Shown here: positions 1-8,891 of the stretch, one piece after another
How the letters are laid out: the number at the start of each line of letters is the position of its first letter
Position numbering within the stretch: the stretch's first letter is position 1
Source of the DNA: Pseudomonadota bacterium
GTDB taxonomy: Bacteria; Pseudomonadota; Gammaproteobacteria; Halothiobacillales; Halothiobacillaceae
Assembly: GCA_021801265.1 (NCBI GenBank)
Contig: JAJYYE010000002.1
Coordinates: forward strand, 62,001 to 126,000
Direction of reading: 5' to 3'
DNA length: 64,000 bases
Translations under genes and position numbers: made by a program
The notes under the pieces: generated by a model
The model's database searches: none
What the model saw: only the letters and a program-made list of their open reading frames with translations
What the model was told of the DNA's origin: nothing

Positions 1-2
1 TC

Positions 3-752
3 ACCCTCGCGCGAGTTTGGATTCCTGCGCCGCCCCAGGATGTACTCGATCTCGGAGCGGCACTCAGCGAACACATTGCCGCTGTGCTCCAAAAAACGGG
101 ACATTTCAATGTAACACTGACTGACCCAACCCGCACAGGCGACCTGGCACCGGCGATTGATGCCTTCAGCCGGAATCAAACGCCCTATTTTGTCCGCATC
201 AGTGGGCACAATTTTGGCATCACGGGGCAAACAAGTCCTTGGGAATTTTTGGGACCGAGCACTAATCCACGCGGCGGCACACTGGACATTTCATTGGCGA
301 ACGGACAAACCCCGCGCACAGTCGCAAAAACCGTTCTCAGTGCCCAGCCAGTTGATGCGGGCACTTTCGCCCCGCCCATTGATGCACGTGGCCCAGCGTT
401 CGCCCATAGCCTTTATGGGCAATCGTTGCACGCACTCACCACCCAAGCGGCGCAATGGATTGATCAATCCTTGGGATGTGAGCCGCTCTCTGGACAGGTA
501 ATTGCCCTCAATGGCGCCGAAATAACCATCAATCGCGGTGTTGAGGATGGTCTGCGCGCCAGTGATCGGGTGCAGGTTTTGCAGCGCAGCGACCCGCTCA
601 TCCAGCTTGGCCAAACCCACCTACCCAATCGGTATTTATTACAAAATTTAGGTATGGCGGATATTGCCTATCTGGGCAACCACACCACGAGACTCCATTT
701 AACGCGTCGGCAGGCGGTACAAATCGGCGATGTTATTCAAGTGGGTCAATAA
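3..752 (+). CDS. FlgT-like flagellar assembly protein, C-terminal part (5' end outside window)
   Basis: The reading frame is open from base 3, so the gene starts before the window. The track's start at 84 is an internal GTG. The last about 90 residues (SGQVIALNGAEITINRGVEDG, then a basic, beta-rich tail ending in a GDVIQV-like turn) resemble the C-terminal domain of FlgT-type proteins, where a similar G-x-V-x-x-V...N-x-G-x-x-x-G pattern recurs. The preceding part looks like the central CsgG-like fold of that family. FlgT is a periplasmic protein of the flagellar H ring in Vibrio and relatives. The last 20 bases overlap the 3' end of the opposing GGDEF/EAL gene. The assignment rests on motif resemblance only; another periplasmic or lipoprotein family with this domain is possible. 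Confidence 0.5.
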   Translation, partial: TLARVWIPAPPQDVLDLGAALSEHIAAVLQKTGHFNVTLTDPTRTGDLAPAIDAFSRNQTPYFVRISGHNFGITGQTSPWEFLGPSTNPRGGTLDISLANGQTPRTVAKTVLSAQPVDAGTFAPPIDARGPAFAHSLYGQSLHALTTQAAQWIDQSLGCEPLSGQVIALNGAEITINRGVEDGLRASDRVQVLQRSDPLIQLGQTHLPNRYLLQNLGMADIAYLGNHTTRLHLTRRQAVQIGDVIQVGQ

Positions 753-3543
753 CTTCCAAGGGCTGCTCACATAATGCCTGCATCAATACAGGCCGATGGA
801 TGAGATACCCCTGAATGTAATGGACCCCGATTGCCTGCATGCACTCAAGCACGGATTCAGTTTCAACCCACTCGCCAATAGTTTGCGCGTCCATCACCGT
901 TGCCACTTGCTGAATCGCCGTCACAATGACCTTGGCCACGGGATCATGTTCAATATCGCGAATCAATTTGCCATCGATTTTCACAAAATCCGGCTTGAGT
1001 CGACGTAAAAACTCAAATGAAAGCAAGCCACCGCCAAAATCATCCAGCGCCACCCAACAGCCCATATCCCGTAGCGCATTCATTAAGTCCAGTACCAATT
1101 CAAAATTGGTGATCGCCGATGTTTCAGTAATTTCAAAACAGATCAGCGCCGGGTTGATGTTGAATTCGCGAAATACCGCGCGAATAAACCCATTAATCAG
1201 GGGGTCTTGTACGGTCGCGCCAGATAAGTTAATTGCCAGCAGCGGCGGGCTACTTGAACACTGTGCCAAAAATTCACAGGTTTTTCGAATCACCCAGCGA
1301 TCGATTTCAGGCATGAAATGATACTTTTCAGCCGCCTCAATAAATTGTACCGGCGACTGCAAACTGCCGTCCGCCCCCTTGACGCGCAATAACACCTCAT
1401 AGTGTGCATGGGCGTTCCCCTTGACCGGCAGCGTTGCCACCCCCCGAGAGGTTGCTGCGATTAACTGCACCACCTGCACCAAACCTTCATCATCCAGGGC
1501 TTGTTTGATGTGATGCAAAGAGGCAATTTGCTGACGCCGTGAAGCAATTTCCTGATCATCCCGCGAATACCAAACCACGCGGTTGCCACCGTCGCGATGC
1601 GCGCGCCGACACGCCGCCTCGGCATCATCCAGCAATCCCGAGCCCAATCGATAATCCGCCAAACATACCCCGAGGCTGATGGTGATCCTAAACCGCTGCG
1701 CACCGATCGTAAACCGCATTTCCCGCAACGCAGCCAATAATTCATCGGGCCACTGCCGCCAGGCAAATGAGTGCAAATCGGGAATCCAAATGCCAAATTC
1801 ATCCACACCCAGGCGCGCAATCATCCCGGCAGCAGGAATCGTCAAGGAAAGCTGGCTGGCCAAACGGGAGACCAGTTGGTCGCCCATCGCACGTGAATTG
1901 GCCTCGTTAAACAGACGAAAATCATCCACATCCAGCCATAGAATCATGCCTTCGCATTTTTTCTCACCGAGCGAATGGCACTGACCTTCCACAAACTCCT
2001 GAAACGCACTGTGATTCAGCAAGCCCGTTAAACGATCATGGCTCGCGCGATAGGCAAGGAGCGCGGTGGCCTCACGGTACTCGGTGACATCTCTTAGGGT
2101 TAAAACGAATTTCGGCCCATGTTTATCGTCCAGCCACGCCAACCGCTGTAACTGCAAATCTATTTCACGAATCTGGTGCCCAATCACCAACTGCACGTTA
2201 TAGGCTTGCTCTGGTCGTTTTTCGAGCAAGGCAACCGCCTGGCGCAGATCAAAATTTGAGCTCGGCTCATGCCAGCGCAAATGAAACAGTACCGCGTAAT
2301 GCCGCCCACGTAATGCCGTCAGATCGTCCACGGGATGCGTTAAAAAAACCCGCGTCAACTGATTGGCAAACACCACACGCCCATCGGCTGAACACACGAT
2401 AACCGCATCGTGCAAAGCATTCAGGGTTATGCTTAAGCGTGCCTCCTGCCGACTGAGATATCGCTGAGTGCGGCGCCCCTGGAGATAAAAAAGAAAAATC
2501 ACCAGACCCAAGGACAGCAGTATCCATCCGCCATGCGCGCGCAGCCACTGGTACACCGAAGCGTTATGTGGGATCCATTGATCAAATATATGCTGCACGG
2601 CGGAGTAATCCAACGGTAGTGACCAATTGGCTCTCCCTGTAACAATCGCCGCCGGATCATCGGCGGGCATGCTCAATAACTGCCGCGCCACGTGCTGGGC
2701 AAATTCCGCTGGAATTTTCTGGGTGGCGGAAAACGGCCACTCCGGGACAAGCTCAGTGGAAATTTCGTAGGGGAAATCACGGTAGGTTTTCGGATCCAGC
2801 ACCCGAAACTCACCCGGCCTGATTTGCCCCTGCGCCACCATGTATTCCAAAAAACCTGCCCGAATAACGCCCGCATCCGCACGCCGATCGGCCACCGCAT
2901 GCACGATCATTGCCATCGGCAACCCGGTGAACAGCGGGTGAATCATGGTTGCGGGATCAATCCCCGCCCGAGTGAATGCGTCCAGCCCCAACAACCACGC
3001 ACCCAAGGCATCCGCTGAGCCGCCAGCGACCACCTTGTCTCGCAGATCAACCAGATGCTGCAAATCTTGCCGGTCGGCCCGCACGATGATGGCGGAACCA
3101 AACCGGTCGAGTTGGCCCAATCGGGTTTTAACATTGAGTGTGGCCAGCGGCCAAACGTCGTCACTTCGTGCCAGCTGCACAAACTGCAGCGGCTGAGTAA
3201 GCACAAAATCAAGCCGACCTTCACGGACCGCAGCCGCCAGCTCGGCCAGATAAAATGGCTCAATTTGAAATTGATAGCCTGGATTTTTAGCCGTGAGATA
3301 GTCGGCCGTCGGTTGCCAGCGTTGCATGGCTTGGGCTTTCCCGGCGTAAGCCAGAACGCCCATCGTAATGCGTTGCGCCGCGGCTGGAACGGCAGAGGAA
3401 TCGGCGAACGCGCCTATCGCACCAAACACTAAAAAAAGCCCGACAAACCCATGGGTTATCAGGGGATATTTAATGAAAGAACCAAAAAATTTGCGCCAAC
3501 ATGGGGCGCAAATGGATAGGCAAAACTGGTGGAACTCCTTCAC
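733..3543 (-). CDS. Membrane c-di-GMP signalling protein: PhnD-like sensor, PAS, GGDEF (degenerate), EAL
   Basis: This 936-residue protein has an N-terminal hydrophobic segment (about residues 24-47). A periplasmic PhnD/SsuA-type binding domain follows (about 58-325), then a second membrane segment (about 340-358), a PAS region (370-490), GGDEF (500-660) and EAL (680-930). The cyclase signature reads LGVDEF instead of GGDEF, so cyclase activity is doubtful. The phosphodiesterase signature reads EVLLR, and the other catalytic stretches look intact (INLSG, FEITET, LDDFGGG, VKIDG, QGYLI). It is therefore probably a c-di-GMP phosphodiesterase controlled by a periplasmic small ligand such as an oxyanion. 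The start is GTG, with GAGG about 9 bases upstream. It lies about 100 bp downstream of argG on the same strand and may read through from it. Domain identity is sure; the ligand is unknown. Confidence 0.88.
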   Translation of the reverse strand: MKEFHQFCLSICAPCWRKFFGSFIKYPLITHGFVGLFLVFGAIGAFADSSAVPAAAQRITMGVLAYAGKAQAMQRWQPTADYLTAKNPGYQFQIEPFYLAELAAAVREGRLDFVLTQPLQFVQLARSDDVWPLATLNVKTRLGQLDRFGSAIIVRADRQDLQHLVDLRDKVVAGGSADALGAWLLGLDAFTRAGIDPATMIHPLFTGLPMAMIVHAVADRRADAGVIRAGFLEYMVAQGQIRPGEFRVLDPKTYRDFPYEISTELVPEWPFSATQKIPAEFAQHVARQLLSMPADDPAAIVTGRANWSLPLDYSAVQHIFDQWIPHNASVYQWLRAHGGWILLSLGLVIFLFYLQGRRTQRYLSRQEARLSITLNALHDAVIVCSADGRVVFANQLTRVFLTHPVDDLTALRGRHYAVLFHLRWHEPSSNFDLRQAVALLEKRPEQAYNVQLVIGHQIREIDLQLQRLAWLDDKHGPKFVLTLRDVTEYREATALLAYRASHDRLTGLLNHSAFQEFVEGQCHSLGEKKCEGMILWLDVDDFRLFNEANSRAMGDQLVSRLASQLSLTIPAAGMIARLGVDEFGIWIPDLHSFAWRQWPDELLAALREMRFTIGAQRFRITISLGVCLADYRLGSGLLDDAEAACRRAHRDGGNRVVWYSRDDQEIASRRQQIASLHHIKQALDDEGLVQVVQLIAATSRGVATLPVKGNAHAHYEVLLRVKGADGSLQSPVQFIEAAEKYHFMPEIDRWVIRKTCEFLAQCSSSPPLLAINLSGATVQDPLINGFIRAVFREFNINPALICFEITETSAITNFELVLDLMNALRDMGCWVALDDFGGGLLSFEFLRRLKPDFVKIDGKLIRDIEHDPVAKVIVTAIQQVATVMDAQTIGEWVETESVLECMQAIGVHYIQGYLIHRPVLMQALCEQPLEVIDPLE

Positions 3544-3642
3544 GCCATAACGTCCTCTATTAGCGCCTGCCGCACCTGCTCAAGCTCAGCGCTTGATTAA
3601 AGCCTTAAACAGATTCTCAGAAAAAGCGGTTACGCTCATGAA

Positions 3643-4869
3643 TCAAAAATGGCGCCCGGCCTTGGCGGCAATCCGCAATCTCAGCGCATTCAGCTTGATG
3701 AAGCCTGCGGCATCACGTTGATCATAGGCACCGGCATCGTCCTCAAAGGTCGCGATACTGGCATCGAACAGGGTATCGTCGGAGCGACGCCCCAATACGT
3801 GCACGCTGCCTTTATACAACCGTAACCGCACGTCCCCATTCACATAGGCTTGCGAGGCATCAATCGCGGCTTGCAACATCACGCGCTCGGGCGACCACCA
3901 GTAGCCGTTGTAAATCATCTCGGCATAGCGCGGCATTAAATCATCTTTCAGATGCGCGACGCCGCGATCCAGGGTAATCGACTCCAGCGCACGATGCGCT
4001 TTGAGCACAATAGTGCCGCCCGGTGTTTCATAGCAGCCGCGCGACTTCATGCCCACATAACGGTTTTCGACTAAATCCAAACGCCCGACCCCATGTGCAC
4101 CGCCCATTTGATTCAGTTTTGCCCACAACGTGGCCGGTGATAGTTTTTCGCCATCAATCGCCACCGGATCACCGTTCGCAAAACTCAACACCAATTCCGT
4201 GCCCTCATTGGGCGCAGCTTCAGGTGCAACCGACCAGCGCCACATACTTTCTTCCGGTGTCCACCACGGATCTTCCAGATTGCCGCCTTCATAAGAAATA
4301 TGCAGTAAATTGGCATCCATGGAATAGGGCGATTTTTTGCCCGCCGCCGCAAAATCGACGGGAATATCATGTTGCTTGGCATAGGCCATCAGCTTTTCGC
4401 GGGAAGTTAAATCCCACTCGCGCCAAGGCGCAATCACCTTGATACCAGGCTTGAGTGCGTAGGCACCCAACTCAAAACGCACTTGATCATTGCCCTTGCC
4501 GGTCGCGCCGTGAGAGATCGCATCGGCACCAGTTTCGTTGGCAATTTCAATCAAACGTTTGGCAATCAGAGGCCGTGCAATCGACGTACCCAATAAATAC
4601 TCGCCCTCGTACACTGCGTTGGCACGGAACATGGGGAACACAAAATCGCGGATAAATTCTTCACGCAAATCTTCAATAAAAATCTGCTTGACACCCATTT
4701 TTTTAGCTTTGGCGCGGGCAGGCTCCAGTTCATCGCCCTGGCCTAAATCGGCAGTAAACGTCACCACCTCGCAGCCGTAAGTGTCTTCCAGCCATTTAAG
4801 GATAACGGAGGTATCCAGCCCACCCGAATAGGCCAACACCACTTTATTCAACGCGGATTTATTCTTCAT
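3643..4869 (-). CDS. argG: Argininosuccinate synthase
   Basis: Cytoplasmic enzyme of arginine biosynthesis that joins citrulline and aspartate with ATP to give argininosuccinate. The PP-loop [10 protein letters not shown] near the N-terminus and family stretches such as [15 protein letters not shown] and [14 protein letters not shown] identify it. The track opens at a TTG (4890), but the ATG at 4869 has AGGGG about 6 bases upstream and gives 408 residues, close to the usual length of this family. The gene stands alone among minus-strand genes. No other arg genes are nearby, and no ARG box was recognised upstream. Confidence 0.97.
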   Translation of the reverse strand: MKNKSALNKVVLAYSGGLDTSVILKWLEDTYGCEVVTFTADLGQGDELEPARAKAKKMGVKQIFIEDLREEFIRDFVFPMFRANAVYEGEYLLGTSIARPLIAKRLIEIANETGADAISHGATGKGNDQVRFELGAYALKPGIKVIAPWREWDLTSREKLMAYAKQHDIPVDFAAAGKKSPYSMDANLLHISYEGGNLEDPWWTPEESMWRWSVAPEAAPNEGTELVLSFANGDPVAIDGEKLSPATLWAKLNQMGGAHGVGRLDLVENRYVGMKSRGCYETPGGTIVLKAHRALESITLDRGVAHLKDDLMPRYAEMIYNGYWWSPERVMLQAAIDASQAYVNGDVRLRLYKGSVHVLGRRSDDTLFDASIATFEDDAGAYDQRDAAGFIKLNALRLRIAAKAGRHF

Positions 4870-4913
4870 ACTGCCCCTAAGCTCAGTCAAACAGGTTGAT
4901 AAAAATTGGCCTC

Positions 4914-4919
4914 ATTATA
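4914..4919 (-). promoter_or_regulatory. Putative -10 element of the argG promoter
   Basis: On the minus strand the consensus hexamer TATAAT lies about 45 bases before the argG ATG. That would give a leader of roughly 38 bases. No good -35 hexamer is visible at the expected spacing, so only the -10 match supports the call. Confidence 0.4.
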
Positions 4920-5004
4920 CCCCAAGCCAACTCAGGGGACCATGGAACCCCGCCGCAAATGCCGTGCATATGCGGCGGCGGCAATAGACACTTAACCCGC
5001 ACAT

Positions 5005-5027
5005 AAAAAACCCCCGATAGCGGGGGT
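5005..5027 (-). terminator. Rho-independent terminator after dapA-bamC
   Basis: On the minus strand a perfect 7-bp stem (ACCCCCG/CGGGGGT) with a 4-base loop is followed by a run of T. It sits about 27 bases beyond the bamC stop and separates that operon from argG. Confidence 0.85.
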
Positions 5028-5053
5028 GGTATTGCAAAAAAAAAACCGATAAC

Positions 5054-6181
5054 TCATTCCATTTGCGAATTAATAGCACTTAAAATTGCAAACTTGATTT
5101 CCGGCAATGTGCCGCCCACAACCTGAACTTGATCGACATCAATCCGCGTGGTGCCATCTTTTTGCGGCACCGCCTTGAGGGTGAGTTTGAGGGTGAGTTT
5201 TTGATTTGGATCAATTTTTGCACCCCGAATCGCCAGATCCGTATACAGCGCCTGAGGATGAGCATGAGTCACTTCAATCAGGCCATCTTTTTGATTGCGC
5301 TTGACTGGATCAAAACCCAGGCGATCTAACGCCAAACCGAGGCGATTCCATACCAGGGGATAGGCTTGGCTTATGACCAAATACCGCTCATCTTTACCTT
5401 GATTGAATATCAGTTGTGAGCGCGGCGCGAAACTTGCCGCCATCATCGCGCGGGATTCGGCCTCGGTTTTGCCCGATAAGTAAGCGGTTAAACGCGCCAG
5501 CATCGCTGCCGAGAGGGTGGCGTCGGGCTTGGCATCGGCGTACTTAAACGAGGATTCGGAGTCACCGGGAAAGTACGGTTTCTCGCCGGTTAACGCCATT
5601 TTTTGGCCTGTAACAAATACGAGTGTCTGATTATTATTTTCACCATTTTCAATCCGAATCCGCACTTTTTCGATGTGATCTGGCTTGAAGAAGGTGTTTT
5701 TGGCAATGCTAAGGAAGCTCATCAAGTTAAAGCCGTTTTGGTCCGCTGCTTGTGAACCGGTCCAGTCGGTCTCCATCAGGCCGACACCCGGTTCAATTTT
5801 CTTAACGGTATAGCCTTCATCCTGCAAAAAGTCCTGCAACTTCGGCCATACGGTATCGGGTGTGGCATTAACGGCTAAATACCGTGACTCGGCCCCCCCC
5901 ATCACTTTAACGCCGGTTCCACTCACCAGCACACCCGTGCCGCCTTGCCGCGCGGCTGCTTCGGCCGCACGCGCGGAGGCAATTGCCGGTACCGCTAACG
6001 CCGCTTGCGGACTGGGGGGCGTGAAGGCAGGGGGCACATCCAACGTAGCGGCCCGGCTCGCGGGTTTATCGGATGAAATAAAAGGAATATTGGAACAACC
6101 GCTCAACGCGCTGGCGCTAAGAACCAATCCAACGACAACGGTCAATTTCGGACGCGGAATCGAGAAAACAAGCTGGGACAT
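5054..6181 (-). CDS. bamC: Outer-membrane assembly lipoprotein BamC (NlpB)
   Basis: Lipoprotein subunit of the Bam complex, which inserts beta-barrel proteins into the outer membrane. The N-terminus is a lipoprotein signal with lipobox LSGC. An unstructured, alanine/proline-rich linker follows, then the two helix-grip domains typical of BamC (about residues 95-220 and 255-370). Motifs such as YLAVNATPDTVWPKLQDF recur in both. At 375 residues it is slightly longer than the Escherichia coli protein. It lies just downstream of dapA, the same dapA-bamC order as in enterobacteria, which supports the name. BamA is encoded far away in the window at about 52-54 kb. Confidence 0.85.
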   Translation of the reverse strand: MSQLVFSIPRPKLTVVVGLVLSASALSGCSNIPFISSDKPASRAATLDVPPAFTPPSPQAALAVPAIASARAAEAAARQGGTGVLVSGTGVKVMGGAESRYLAVNATPDTVWPKLQDFLQDEGYTVKKIEPGVGLMETDWTGSQAADQNGFNLMSFLSIAKNTFFKPDHIEKVRIRIENGENNNQTLVFVTGQKMALTGEKPYFPGDSESSFKYADAKPDATLSAAMLARLTAYLSGKTEAESRAMMAASFAPRSQLIFNQGKDERYLVISQAYPLVWNRLGLALDRLGFDPVKRNQKDGLIEVTHAHPQALYTDLAIRGAKIDPNQKLTLKLTLKAVPQKDGTTRIDVDQVQVVGGTLPEIKFAILSAINSQME

Positions 6182-6299
6182 TGCAGAAACTCGCAGGTGA
6201 GGTAGATAAATGGTACAAAAAAGACCATAAAAAACGGTCGCGCAGAATTTTGAGTCAAATAATTAGGTTGACAGGGTAGCCGAATCACCCCCGTCAGCA

Positions 6300-7202
6300 C
6301 TAGTGACAAATTGTTGCAGAAATATTCGCTGCCCGCAGCGCTTCAGACAGCTGCGGGAAAAATTCAGCGGTGAGCGGTAACAAAGGCAAACGAAGCGCAG
6401 GCTCAATCAAACCCATTTGGGCAACGGCCCATTTCACCGGTATGGGGTTGGGCTGACAAAACAATTCCCGGTGCAGGTGCTGCAACTGTACGTCCAAAGC
6501 GCGGGCCTCGGCTGCATTCCCTTGTAATGCAGCGGCGGTCATTTGGTGCATCAAGGCCGGCGCCACATTCGCTGTCACGGAAATGGTGCCCTGCCCGCCC
6601 GCTAAAATCGCTTCGCAGCTGAGGTTGTCATCACCACTGTACACCGCAAAACCCGCCGGAGCCGCAGCAATCAGAGCCTGCATCCGAACCAATGAGCCAC
6701 TGGCTTCTTTAGTGCCGACAATGCGCGGATGGATACTCAGTGTCAACGTGGTTTCAGGCAGCATATCGACGCCCGTTCGGCCCGGCACGTTATACAGAAT
6801 GAGAGGCAAATCCACCGCATCCGCAATGGCGGTAAAATGCGCAATTAACCCCGCTTGAGTGGGGCGATTGTAATAGGGCGTAACCGACAAATGTGCATCG
6901 GCACCGGCATCTTTAGCCGCCGCCGCTAATTCGATCGCTTCGCGCGTGTTGTTTGCCCCCGTACCCGCAATCACGGGGATGCGCCCGGCCACGGTGTGAA
7001 CGGTTGCCTTGATTACCGCCACATGCTCATCGAAATCGAGTGTCGCAGACTCGCCCGTAGTACCCACCGCGACGATCGCATCGGTACCCTGCTTGATGTG
7101 AAATTCAATCAACCGGTCTAAGGCTGCGAAATCCACAGCACCGGCAACCGTCATCGGGGTTACCAAAGCGACTAAAGACCCTTTCATTTGTTGCGTCGTC
7201 AT
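6300..7202 (-). CDS. dapA: 4-hydroxy-tetrahydrodipicolinate synthase
   Basis: First committed enzyme of the lysine/diaminopimelate branch. It condenses pyruvate with aspartate semialdehyde, using a Schiff-base lysine. The TIM-barrel signatures are present: GTTGESAT near residue 47, the catalytic tyrosine region LYNVPGRTG, and the lysine in GTKEASG. Its 300 residues are normal for the family. The ATG at 7202 has an AAGGCGG ribosome site close upstream; a second in-frame ATG five codons later (MKGSLVALVTP) is an alternative. It is followed by bamC after a gap of about 118 bp. Confidence 0.97.
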   Translation of the reverse strand: MTTQQMKGSLVALVTPMTVAGAVDFAALDRLIEFHIKQGTDAIVAVGTTGESATLDFDEHVAVIKATVHTVAGRIPVIAGTGANNTREAIELAAAAKDAGADAHLSVTPYYNRPTQAGLIAHFTAIADAVDLPLILYNVPGRTGVDMLPETTLTLSIHPRIVGTKEASGSLVRMQALIAAAPAGFAVYSGDDNLSCEAILAGGQGTISVTANVAPALMHQMTAAALQGNAAEARALDVQLQHLHRELFCQPNPIPVKWAVAQMGLIEPALRLPLLPLTAEFFPQLSEALRAANISATICH

Positions 7203-7765
7203 AAACCGCCTTTACCTAATCCACACAAACAATTGCCAAAAAATATATGAGACTAAACACTTAGGGAGCCTCTGATGAACTCCGTCGTGGCCGAACCGGG
7301 ACGTTGAGGGATGAGCTGCCCGGATCGCGAAGCTGACATAAGCCCGCAAAGCAAATAGTCATTCCATTCATTTTGCTTTGCAACACACCGCAGATCGCCC
7401 TCAAAGCCCCGATCCAAAGGGTTTAATCCGAAGCACGAAGTCCGCCCAAAAGGCTCAACACGCTGTTATCGGCCTTGGCATCGTCATACGATGACCGGCG
7501 ACCTCTGCCTCGTTTTGGGCCTTTTCGCTCAGCAACTCGGCAGGCTTCGCCTGCTTCGCGTTGCACGAGGGCGTTAATACAGGGGTTTTAGGCATTGGGG
7601 TATTTAAACCACGGACCCCACGATCAATACAGGCAAAAATCATTGTACATAGTACCGATTGGCCCTAGGTTATGACAAGGATGATCAAACAGATGACGCG
7701 CCTTGAGGCGGATTAAATCATCACCGATCATCACGCGGATAGACAGGGGAAACACAATTCAACCT
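7203..7765. other. Gene-free 563-bp stretch with several inverted repeats
   Basis: No convincing gene lies between rsmI and dapA. The longest ORF (62 codons, minus) shows no codon pattern or domain I know. Hairpins are visible: GCAAAGCAAA/TTTGCTTTGC at 7346-7381 with a 16-base loop, and GCAGGC/GCCTGC at 7540-7554. GCCCAAAA at about 7444 is complementary to TTTTGGGC at about 7513. The stretch starts near GGAGCCTCTGATGAACTCC, which looks like an insertion-sequence end, but no matching terminal repeat was found. It may be a mobile-element relic or an unrecognised structured RNA. Confidence 0.4.
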
Positions 7766-8734
7766 TTACTCATCAGGACGCCCCTCGTCCAGCCGGGCCT
7801 GTACCGCAGCGTAAGCTTCATTGCGCTTCAATGAGGTGAGTTGTGTCAGCAAGCGGGCAATCATGCGGGCGGGGGCCTGCTCGGCAATCAGCACATCCAT
7901 TAAACGCGCCACCGCTATCCCCTCAGCGGCGGGCGACGCGGCGGCATCGGCGCCAGCAATCAGCACCACAAATTCACCCCGTTCGGGGATTGAACCATCA
8001 TCTAAGGCCGCACAAACCTGGGCTAGGTTACCTCGCACAAATGATTCGAATCGCTTGGTCATCTCGCGACCGACAACGGCTTGCCGCGTGCCACCCAGCT
8101 CGGCACATACTGCCTGCAACATGGCGCGAATCCGATGCGGCGCTTCATAAAAAATCAAGGTAGCGGGCAACGGGGCTAACTGTTGCAACCGTGCCGCGCG
8201 CCCTTGTGCTTTGGCGGGCAAAAATCCCTCAAACCAGAAATGGGTGCTATCCAAACCTGAAGCCGATAAAGCCGCAATAGCGGCACAGGTACCGGGAATA
8301 GGACTCACGGGGTGCCCCAGCTCAGCCAAACGTCGCACCAACAAACTCCCCGGATCACTGATTGCCGGGGTGCCCGCGTCGCTAATCAAGGCCACCGCTT
8401 GCCCCGCCGACAACCAACCTGCCACTTCAGTTGTGCGGGCGGCTTCGTTGTGTTCGTGCAACGCCACCACTCGGTTACGAATGGCGAAATGATCCAGCAG
8501 TTTTCGGGCGTGGCGGGTGTCCTCGCAGGCAATCACATCAACGCCCTGCAACACGGCGATCGCACGCGCAGTCATGTCCGCCAAGTTACCAATGGGTGTA
8601 GCCACGACGTACAACACACCCGGCTCGACCCATCTCGTGGGTATCGGCTCAGCCCATTGCACCTCAGGCAAAAAATCGGTATTCCCCACCTCGGTTAGGT
8701 CGCCCGGTTCCGCCGGGGTATGCTCAGTGATCAT
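7766..8734 (-). CDS. rsmI: 16S rRNA 2'-O-ribose C1402 methyltransferase
   Basis: SAM-dependent methyltransferase of the tetrapyrrole-methylase fold that methylates the ribose of C1402 in 16S rRNA. The signature LYVVATPIGNLADMT opens the domain, and ACEDTRHARKLL and LISDAGTPAISDPG follow, all typical of RsmI. The track ORF starts at 8827, which would overlap the divergent lpoA. The ATG at 8734 has GAGG about 9 bases upstream and gives 322 residues. The divergent arrangement with lpoA-yraN-diaA matches the yraL/yraMNO locus of E. coli. Confidence 0.95.
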   Translation of the reverse strand: MITEHTPAEPGDLTEVGNTDFLPEVQWAEPIPTRWVEPGVLYVVATPIGNLADMTARAIAVLQGVDVIACEDTRHARKLLDHFAIRNRVVALHEHNEAARTTEVAGWLSAGQAVALISDAGTPAISDPGSLLVRRLAELGHPVSPIPGTCAAIAALSASGLDSTHFWFEGFLPAKAQGRAARLQQLAPLPATLIFYEAPHRIRAMLQAVCAELGGTRQAVVGREMTKRFESFVRGNLAQVCAALDDGSIPERGEFVVLIAGADAAASPAAEGIAVARLMDVLIAEQAPARMIARLLTQLTSLKRNEAYAAVQARLDEGRPDE

Positions 8735-8891
8735 TTCTTGCGCCTCGAAAAAATTTTTATCATGATACCCACCTAATGCGACCAGCGCGCTTTCCTTACG
8801 AGATACCTCCTTTATGGCTTTATTCAAGTCGAATTTATTTTTGTCAAATTCACTTGCCCCTTCGGTAGGATTTTTTCAGCGCAATCAATTC

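Noticed and set aside
7455-7643. 62-codon minus-strand ORF in the rsmI-dapA gap
   Set aside because: No ribosome site, no recognisable domain, and it spans hairpins of the structured stretch.
7203-7765. RNase P RNA (rnpB), tmRNA or SRP RNA
   Set aside because: The conserved core sequences, for example GAGGAAAGTCCGGGC of RNase P RNA, were not found on either strand.
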